From: Takakia lepidozioides
Taxonomy: Eukaryota > Streptophyta > Takakiopsida > Takakiales > Takakiaceae
Direction: 5' to 3'
DNA: 64,000 bases
NCBI GenBank assembly: GCA_030704615.1
Contig: CM060733.1
Coordinates: 23,126,001-23,190,000 of the forward strand
How positions within the stretch are numbered: the first letter of the stretch is position 1; each line of letters opens with the position of its first letter. Made by a program: the position numbers and the translations under genes. The notes beneath the pieces are model-generated. The model was not told the DNA's origin and did not search any database. It saw only the letters and a program-made list of their open reading frames with translations. Shown here one piece after another: positions 58,214 to 64,000 of the stretch.

Positions 58214-58879
58214 TGGCTTAGCGTCCAGAAAGTGGATGGGTTGGTCCAGGGATAGAGCGAGAGGCTATGGCAGAAATAAGGTTGCGATCTGGATGGTGGT
58301 GGTGTGAAGAGGGACAAGAGAGGTGGTTACAAATAAGATAGAGCGATGTAAGACTATCCATGAAGATATATTGTGGAGGGGAAAATTAGGGGAGTTGGGA
58401 GAGAGCTTCATAGATGGCCATATGGTGGCAGGTCCAGACAGTCTGTAAGTTGTGCCCTGGTTTGAGGCAACATGATACACGCCATAACCGGCGCTGGATC
58501 CCGTGAGGGATCCATCAGTATAGTGCGAGTGAAGCAAAGGATATTTAAGGGGCATAAGTTGGTGAGAGGGTGGGGGGGGGTGTCCGTGTAGGTAGGGGTA
58601 GGAGAGGGGCGTGGTGGCGCTTTGGCCCAGGTTTTGCTCTTGCTGATTTTGGGATTTGGTCCGGTTGGTGGGGTGTTTGGACTATGGGGTGGGGAGTAAG
58701 GAGTAGGGTGTAGGTCGGCGGTGATCGTGAGGCCGTGCGTGCTTGTGAGTAGATGGCCCAGGCGGGCGCGTATCGTTTGGGGTATGGGAGGAGAGGATGC
58801 ATGCTGGACATGTAGGAGTAGGGTGAAGGTTGGTTCAATTGGAAAACAAATGTCACCTCATGGGTATACCTGGGAAAGA

Positions 58880-59690
58880 AGCCAAAACAAGATAATTTAC
58901 CCCCCAGATTTCACATACAAAACAGCCTATCTGATTTTTGGAATTTTGGTCTGATTTTTTGGGGAGGCAGTAGTTTAAGTGCCATATGATCAGATTATGG
59001 AGGGCCTTTTTCTAGAAAGATTCAACTCGATACTTCAATTTTGTGGTCAAACAATTTTTTCCATGCAATTTTTGAATATATTTACAAATTGGGGCATATT
59101 GGTTTGTTATAATCTCCCGAATGCGACAGTCAATTTGCCTATGTTTTCGACAGGACATGGATCTAGTAGATATGCATATAAGTATAAGGTTCATCCCCAT
59201 GGATGATTGGGGGTAAGAAGTTACACCCTCATCCATAAGGGTATGCACCTTTTTTTAGTGGGCCCACCAAAAAATAGCTCGTCCTTTAAGGGTTAAGCAG
59301 TTATATACAAAGGGGCACTAATGAAAACATGTCATTACATGCTGAAATTTGGACGCAATATCCTCCACTTGGTATGGAGCAATTGGTCAAAAATTGGAGG
59401 GGCACCCAGAACTGCAACATGGAGAAAATTGGTGGTCAAACCAAGTTTTTCCATGAGTTCTTGTATGAGCGTACAAATTGGGGGTCGCTTCCAGATCATA
59501 ATCTGCTCATTCCAACGGTGGAATGACCTAAAAGTTTTTGACCGCATGTATGATGTAGTTACTGACAACATTGTACGGTTCATCCATGTGGATGAATTTT
59601 GGCAGCAACATACATCCACTCGAGTCAAGCCATGTTAGGTTTTTCCAAAAAATCGCGAAAAAACTCACGTCCTTTAGGGGTTAAATTCAA
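58880..59690. repeat. Two tandem units of about 395 bp ending in a CGTCCTTTARGGGTTAA terminus
   Basis: Units at about 58880-59297 and 59298-59690 share GTGGTCAAAC, AATTTTTTCCATG or AAGTTTTTCCATGAG, ACAAATTGGGG, ATAATCT and GGTTCATCC. They end in CGTCCTTTAAGGGTTAA and CGTCCTTTAGGGGTTAA. The terminus is the reverse complement of the repeat at 29.8 and 30.2 kb. Short ORFs in both units have similar meaningless translations. Confidence 0.7.
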
Positions 59691-59699
59691 CATGTCACA

Positions 59700-60780
59700 A
59701 TATTTACCGGCTCTAATCATGATACAAAACGTGATGAAGGTGTTCATCATGTGTTGTGCTATGACTGGCCATAAACCCTGCAAGAATGAGCCTGAAGTCA
59801 TAAGGGGGTCCATTTAACTTATGAACCTAGTGATTAGCAAATACACTGTAGAGACAAATATGCTAATGAATTAACTGGAAAAGATATTATAATAGTTCAA
59901 GAGTTGAAATGCAAGACCACCGACTGTTTAGACAAAGTGGCTTATCCATATATAGTGAAGTTGAAATATAGGTGTTGCAAAATTGTTGAAATCCAGAATC
60001 CACAGGCTTTACAGCTTGCCCAACTGATGAATGTGGCATGAGAAATTACAATGTTGCGTCCATATTGAGCAAAGCCACTAAACCTTCTGCATGAAAGTAG
60101 ATTGGTCCCCAACTCAATCTCACGGGTCTTTCTAACAGATGTGAGACCAAATATCGTCCTTTGCAATAGAGAGTAATGAAAGTCCGGATTAGTTCAGCAG
60201 GACAAGCCGATAGGGAGGCGGTGGGCCCCTTCTAGAAAGACCGCCTTGAGAGAGTATAGAAAGAGGGTAAGGGCTAAACTCTACAAGGTTTCTTCTGCCT
60301 CCACCTCACTTAGGTGGCCTCTGCAAGCAGGTCCCCCTTAAAAAAAGTAAAGGACGGTTACCTGAAAAAAGATTGACCTTCATAATGGACAATTACAGCA
60401 GAATGCACATACAAAAATACATTGCTCATACACATTGCACATGCGAAAATACACCATACCATACCTATATTTTTGCACATTGCACATTGAGTATAAAGCC
60501 GATGCCATAAATGCCCTTGAATTCCCTTGCCCTAACTCCACACATACACCTAGTGTGCCTTTGGAGGCTCATATAGCAGCAATACTGGTATCAATACCAA
60601 TCTGGTCCATCGCAATACAGACGGGTATGGTATATATCATAGTATCGAGCAAGGTATGTATTGCCCCTAGTATGGTATTGTCCGGGGATTGGCCCCCCTA
60701 CCTACCAGCCGGGTATGGTATTACCTACCCGGATTGATATCAGTATTGATACCCGGGTTGGACCTGTATACCCGGGTAGG
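59700..60780. other. Intergenic; no gene supported
   Basis: AT-rich sequence without recognisable coding content. From about 60580 to 60780 the words GGTATGGTAT, GTATTGATAC, TACCCGGGTA and TATACCCGGGTAGG recur in both orientations, so this part can fold on itself and may be a decayed miniature element. Confidence 0.45.
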
Positions 60781-60784
60781 ACCT

Positions 60785-61400
60785 AGCCTATTGCTAAGGG
60801 TGTTGACAATGTTTGTCAAGAACCCACCCAAGTGTATTAACTAATTAATTATAGGAACAACAAAAAAGCTCATAGAATACACCTACGTGTATTAACTAAT
60901 GTTAAATGACTGTGGAAACAACAAATTTACTCACTAGCTTATGCATATTTAGGTGGTCACAGTGAGCAGGTTAGGTTGCTAAGAGTGTAGACAATGTCTA
61001 TCAAGAACACACTTAGGTGTATTAACTAATTCATGACATCAACAACAAGAAATTACTAGCTTATTATTAGGCAAATTTAGGTGGTTTAAGTTGCTAAGTG
61101 TGTGTTGACAATGTCTGTCAATAATACACTTAGATGTATTAAATAATTTTTTAATTAAATAATTAATTATAGGAACAACGAGAAATTAGTAGCTTATTAT
61201 TAGGCAAATTTAGGTGGTTTAGGTTGCTAAGTGGTATTGACAATGTCTATCAAGAACACACTAGGGTGTATTAACTAATTAATCACAGGAATAACAAGAA
61301 ATTATTAACTTATGATTATGCAAATTGAGGCACTGGATATCTAAATGTGTGTTGACAATGTCTATCATGAACACACTCATGTGTTAATTATATTTTATAG
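60785..61400. repeat. AT-rich tandem repeat, irregular units of about 110-140 bp
   Basis: About five units share TTGACAATGTCTATCAAGAA, CACACTTAGGTGTATTAACT, AATTAATTATAGGAACAACA, TTATTATTAGGCAAATTTAG and GTGGTTTAGGTTGCTAAG. Units begin near 60791, 60989, 61104, 61227 and 61351. Divergence between units is high. No coding content. Confidence 0.8.
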
Positions 61401-61689
61401 AGGTTACAACAACCTAGCTTATTATTGGGCAACAATTAGCAAATAATATAATTTTAACTAAATTCGGACTTTTGGCTTAAATCCGGACCAAACTTGATAT
61501 ACAACAAAATTGAGTTATATTGAATTAAGCAATGTTACTATATCGAATCCATATCGATAGTATCACAGAGTATATCGAGTATGAAACACACTAAATAGTC
61601 CTAAAATTAAATCTTAACCAAAAATTTCTATTATTCTATATAGCCCCACTCTTGATTGTGCAGCGTCCCCGCAAACACTATCGCTATTG

Positions 61690-62028
61690 CTAAGTTGTAG
61701 GCCTCTTAGAATGATTCCTCATATCAGGCTCTTGCGGGCGATGATCACCTCGATCAGACCCCTCCTTCTGTCCATTGGTAAAAGCAACATAGAAGTGATA
61801 TCGCAAAGACCCCCAATCGTTGTAAATGTTGGGATGAGTGTCTTGAAGAAACCCAATCAGACACATCAATTCGAAAACCCGGATCGACCTAGCTGGATGG
61901 TGCATTAATTTGGCGACAATACCAAACTCCTCTCCGCCAACCACAAGTCTATTGACATCGACCACCAGATGATACTTGTAATACCACGTCGCCAAGATTC
62001 CACAAAAGATCGATGCCATAAAGCACAA
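61690..62028 (-). CDS. Unrecognised 112-codon open frame
   Basis: The protein reads MCFMASIFCGILATWYYKYH, then a charged middle (DVNRLVVGGEEFGIVAKLMH) and a basic, Arg-rich end. The composition is protein-like, which is unusual in this AT-rich stretch, but I recognise no family and see no exon signals. It lies between an AT-rich tandem array and a segment with repeated CGGTAATAGGT words (62310-62370), so it may be the remnant of a transposon gene. Confidence 0.25.
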   Translation of the reverse strand: MCFMASIFCGILATWYYKYHLVVDVNRLVVGGEEFGIVAKLMHHPARSIRVFELMCLIGFLQDTHPNIYNDWGSLRYHFYVAFTNGQKEGSDRGDHRPQEPDMRNHSKRPTT

Positions 62029-62597
62029 AGGATCATTATGAGCTCCATGAACAGTTTGGAAAGAGGTTAGCTATTTCATGAGCATGAGCGGAGTAGCAAG
62101 ACAATCGGTTTTCATGAGCAGAAGTACAAATTTTGGAAATAAAAAACATAAAAAACATTATTTTAATGGAATGTGTCAGAAAAAAAAAACAAATATAATA
62201 TTCATTGTTTGAAGTAAAAATTGTAGTTTTGAGAGCCGTGCTCATGATATTTCGTCTTCCGCTCATGCGAATTCCGAGCGACATCTACAAAAATGGCGCC
62301 GAATTTCGCGGTAATAGGTTCCGCAACCGGAGAAATCTGCGACGTATTTCACGGTAATAGGTGTCTCCGGCAAAAAATGGTGCCGAATTTTGCGGCTATA
62401 AATAGCTATACTAAACTCTGAAACAGAGTCGAAGAGCTTAAATTATTGATTATTAAGACTTTGTAGTAAGATTTTTGAGAAACTATCATTATACAAATTT
62501 GATGACATATTAGTTGTAGTTAATTTAATTGTCAAGGGAGTCCAGGATACAATTGAGATATAATTATATTCACATGACATGCTCAATTTTTTATTTT

Positions 62598-62828
62598 ATT
62601 TATTTTAAAAGGAAACACCTGGGAGCGACAGCTCACAAATCAGGCCCCTTGATAGAGAGAGGAGAAAATAACCTCTCAGTAACCTCGCCATAAGGCTTTC
62701 AGATGCAACACCGCGCAGGGAAGGGGGGAGAAGAGCGTACCACACCCATTAAGTAGCAGAATTTGACTCCAGGGTCATCCGGATGGCACTCAGTGTACTT
62801 TACCAGCTGAGCTACTGACTGTTGGTAG
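62598..62828 (-). mobile_element. tRNA-derived SINE, copy B
   Basis: On -, the head reads GTAGCTCAGCTGGTAAAG (strong box A) and later GGAGTCAAATTCTGC (box B-like). The body contains TCTATCAAGGGGCCTGATT and ends TTTCCTTTTAAAATAAATAA. The tail block matches the SINE at 14.4 kb. The head resembles a degraded elongator tRNA. No clear target duplication. Confidence 0.7.
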
Positions 62829-63038
62829 TAAAAATTTGAGTAAAAGTGTCAATATTGACAAGTTTGATAACTAGGGCTTCGCATTACTCCGCACTACTAG
62901 CCACGAAATCTGAGAACTGCGTTCAATTGGCACAAAAAGAGGCGGGTCATCCCCACGCATATAGTGATTCTTTTGATAATTGGAAATATATACTATGCAG
63001 AAAACATGAGGAACAATGCAAAAGTATAACATAGGCAT

Positions 63039-63084
63039 ACCCCTAAGGGGGATTTGAACCCCCTTTTCTGCCCGGTATGCAGAC
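63039..63084 (-). pseudogene. 3' half of a tRNA-like sequence
   Basis: On -, TCTGC-ATACCGG-GCAGA forms an anticodon arm with U at the position before the anticodon, followed by AAAG and a perfect T arm GGGGG-TTCAAAT-CCCCC, then TTAGGGG as an acceptor 3' strand. The 5' half (D arm and acceptor 5' strand) is missing and replaced by a poly(G) run, so it is not a functional tRNA. It is either a tRNA relic or the head of a broken SINE. Confidence 0.5.
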
Positions 63085-63115
63085 ACCCCCCCCCCCCCCC
63101 CCCCCTCCCCCTCCC
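63082..63115. repeat. Poly(C) tract
   Basis: A run of about 22 C bases followed by CT-rich sequence. Likely unstable in copying and sequencing; it joins directly to the tRNA-like fragment. Confidence 0.85.
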
Positions 63116-63214
63116 TCCGTCCCTCCCCAAGCATCAGACATCACATCAAATAACCACCCCATGTAGCTGCACTGATCGCCCTCCCGAAATAAGGAAAGAA
63201 AAAAAAACAAATCG

Positions 63215-63920
63215 AGAAACCCAAGCCCTCCTTAGGCCTCTCTTAGTCTCCTCAGCACTTGGCGCGCATCCTTCAGGCTCCCGCATTTAGCATACATGTT
63301 CACTAAGGTATTCTCCAAATTAATATATGACCCAGTTCCAGTTTTGATAATGTCAGCATGAACCCTTTACCCTTTTCCAGGGCACATGCATTGAGAATGC
63401 AAATGAAGGTGACCAAATCAGGGGTCACCCCTACCTGTAGCATTTGCTCATAGATCTCAAAAGCTTCCTTACCAAACCCATGCTGAGCATATCCTGCAAT
63501 CATCGCACTCCAGAACAAATCCCATCTTCAAAGTGGTGAAAGCAGTTAGCGTCCCATACAAAAATTGCTCGGCCAACAATCTTTGAGATGAATTTGGTGG
63601 AGGTGTGGCAGTCACCACACACTCGAAGATTCTTGATGTGACGGAGAGGCGTCCTAGGGGTCATGCTGATCAGCCCAAAACCATTGGCCAGCTTCTCACT
63701 GTGGTGGCAAAGAGAAAACTCTTTTTCCTCCTCCCCCATTTCGCAATACAAAGCGCGTGTCAGGCACATACCCCGCCTCCTTCATCTGCCCAGACAATCT
63801 TCTCAGCTCAGCATGGATTTCCTTAATTCTGGGATGCAACTTGTCATATACAATGAAGGTGTGCACCCTGTTGCCAACCTCAATGCAGAAGCGACCTGGC
63901 TCCTGGCTCCTTTCCAACGA
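63215..63920 (-). pseudogene. PPR-DYW editing-factor gene fragments in scrambled order
   Basis: DYW-type PPR proteins edit C to U in organelle RNA. Read on - (5' to 3'): E/E+ part ([40 protein letters not shown]), then after a frameshift the DYW deaminase ([14 protein letters not shown] with the HSE zinc/Glu site; [20 protein letters not shown] with CxxCH) ending at [10 protein letters not shown] without the final DYW. This is followed directly by a PPR repeat ([20 protein letters not shown]) and, after a second frameshift, HADIIKTGTGSYINLENTLV then MYAKCGSLKDAR. PPR repeats should precede the DYW domain, so the order is rearranged. The 5' end is cut at about 63920 by a MULE-1-type terminus. 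Confidence 0.85.
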
Positions 63921-63927
63921 CGCTACC

Positions 63928-64000
63928 GCGTGAGCCTGGCGCGTGAGCGTGTGAGCGTACGCTCACACAATGATGACGTGGCGTGAGCCTACGCTCACGC
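63928..64000. mobile_element. Terminus of another MULE-1-family element (runs off the right edge)
   Basis: Starts GCGTGAGCCTGGCGCGTGAG at 63928, matching both ends of MULE-1, followed by a perfect palindrome GTGAGCGTACGCTCAC (63951-63966), TGATGACGTGGCGTGAGC and a near-palindrome to the window end. It interrupts the PPR pseudogene. Confidence 0.8.

Larger units (their letters stand above)
42119..58860 (-). mobile_element. LINE (RNase H-bearing), 5'-truncated, split by three later insertions
   Basis: Pieces on - join into one LINE C-terminus. At 58215-58860: a Pro/Ser-rich linker, then RNase H YTDGSLTGSSAGYGVY, IYEAL and IFMDSLTSLYLI (catalytic D, E and D). At about 55796-56850: GIAFLHFLKVRSHTGIAGNE, EADLLAQTGA (end of RNase H), then a tail with LAIRRKGWNIGPLSVITAG, HNASIDALYNNFHI and ALRSF. 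At 43018-43039: TAIITNKRQ. At about 42196-42217: NPSVIP and stop TAG. Removing the inserts at 56.85-58.21, 43.05-55.79 and 42.23-43.01 kb restores the frame across the last two junctions (RSFT|AIITN and RQLE|SNPSVIP). RT and endonuclease are absent, and a frameshift and stops lie in RNase H, so it is dead. Its 3' end abuts MULE-1. Confidence 0.8.

Noticed and set aside
63039-63084. Functional tRNA (anticodon arm and T arm pair perfectly)
   Set aside because: The D arm and 5' acceptor strand are missing; a poly(G) run lies there instead.

Overview
The window looks like nuclear DNA of a land plant with a large, transposon-rich genome. Spliceosomal GT-AG introns, plant-type housekeeping genes, a DYW-type PPR fragment, Mutator-like elements (MULEs), LINEs and tRNA-derived SINEs all point that way. 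A seed-free plant (lycophyte, fern or bryophyte) fits the DYW and LINE character, but the sequence alone does not fix the species.

Left third (1-28.1 kb), host genes. In order: 3'-truncated eIF2B-gamma (-), a FES1/HspBP1 Hsp70 exchange factor (-) with a LINE in one intron, an ABC1-type kinase remnant (-), a phi-class GST fragment (+), a complete 413-aa eIF4A helicase (-), a complete 95-aa ribosomal protein eL37 (-), a bHLH121-like transcription factor (+), and a complete 162-aa mitochondrial inner-membrane protease IMP1 (+). I assigned the exon joins by requiring conserved protein to continue in phase across GT-AG borders. Introns and spacers carry SINEs, tandem duplications and an unclassified interspersed repeat.

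Right two thirds (28-64 kb), nested mobile DNA. MULE-1 (30.66-42.12 kb) carries a transposase on - and a divergent gene on + whose product joins a ParB-like segment (DGNHR box) to a degenerate bacterial-type DNA amino-methyltransferase-like segment. Next to it lies a LINE (-) whose coding region is split by three insertions: an AT-rich TIR element (42.23-43.01 kb, 8-bp target duplication), the 12.7-kb MULE-2 (43.05-55.79 kb, long TIRs, 9-bp target duplication), and a non-autonomous relative of MULE-1 (about 56.85-58.21 kb) holding six tandem units, each with an 18-bp palindrome. MULE-2 encodes a transposase with D-D-E and SWIM motifs (-) and a convergent Ulp1-peptidase gene (+).

Each large MULE is filled with its own short DNA motif, in introns as well as exons: an ATTCAC-type palindrome in MULE-1 and CAGCRGACT in MULE-2. 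In MULE-2 the motif also occurs in the TIR. This resembles the element-specific motifs bound by anti-silencing proteins of Arabidopsis VANDAL MULEs. Genes in both elements carry in-frame stops, so these copies are probably no longer fully functional. The window ends in a rearranged PPR-DYW pseudogene cut by a third MULE-1-family terminus.
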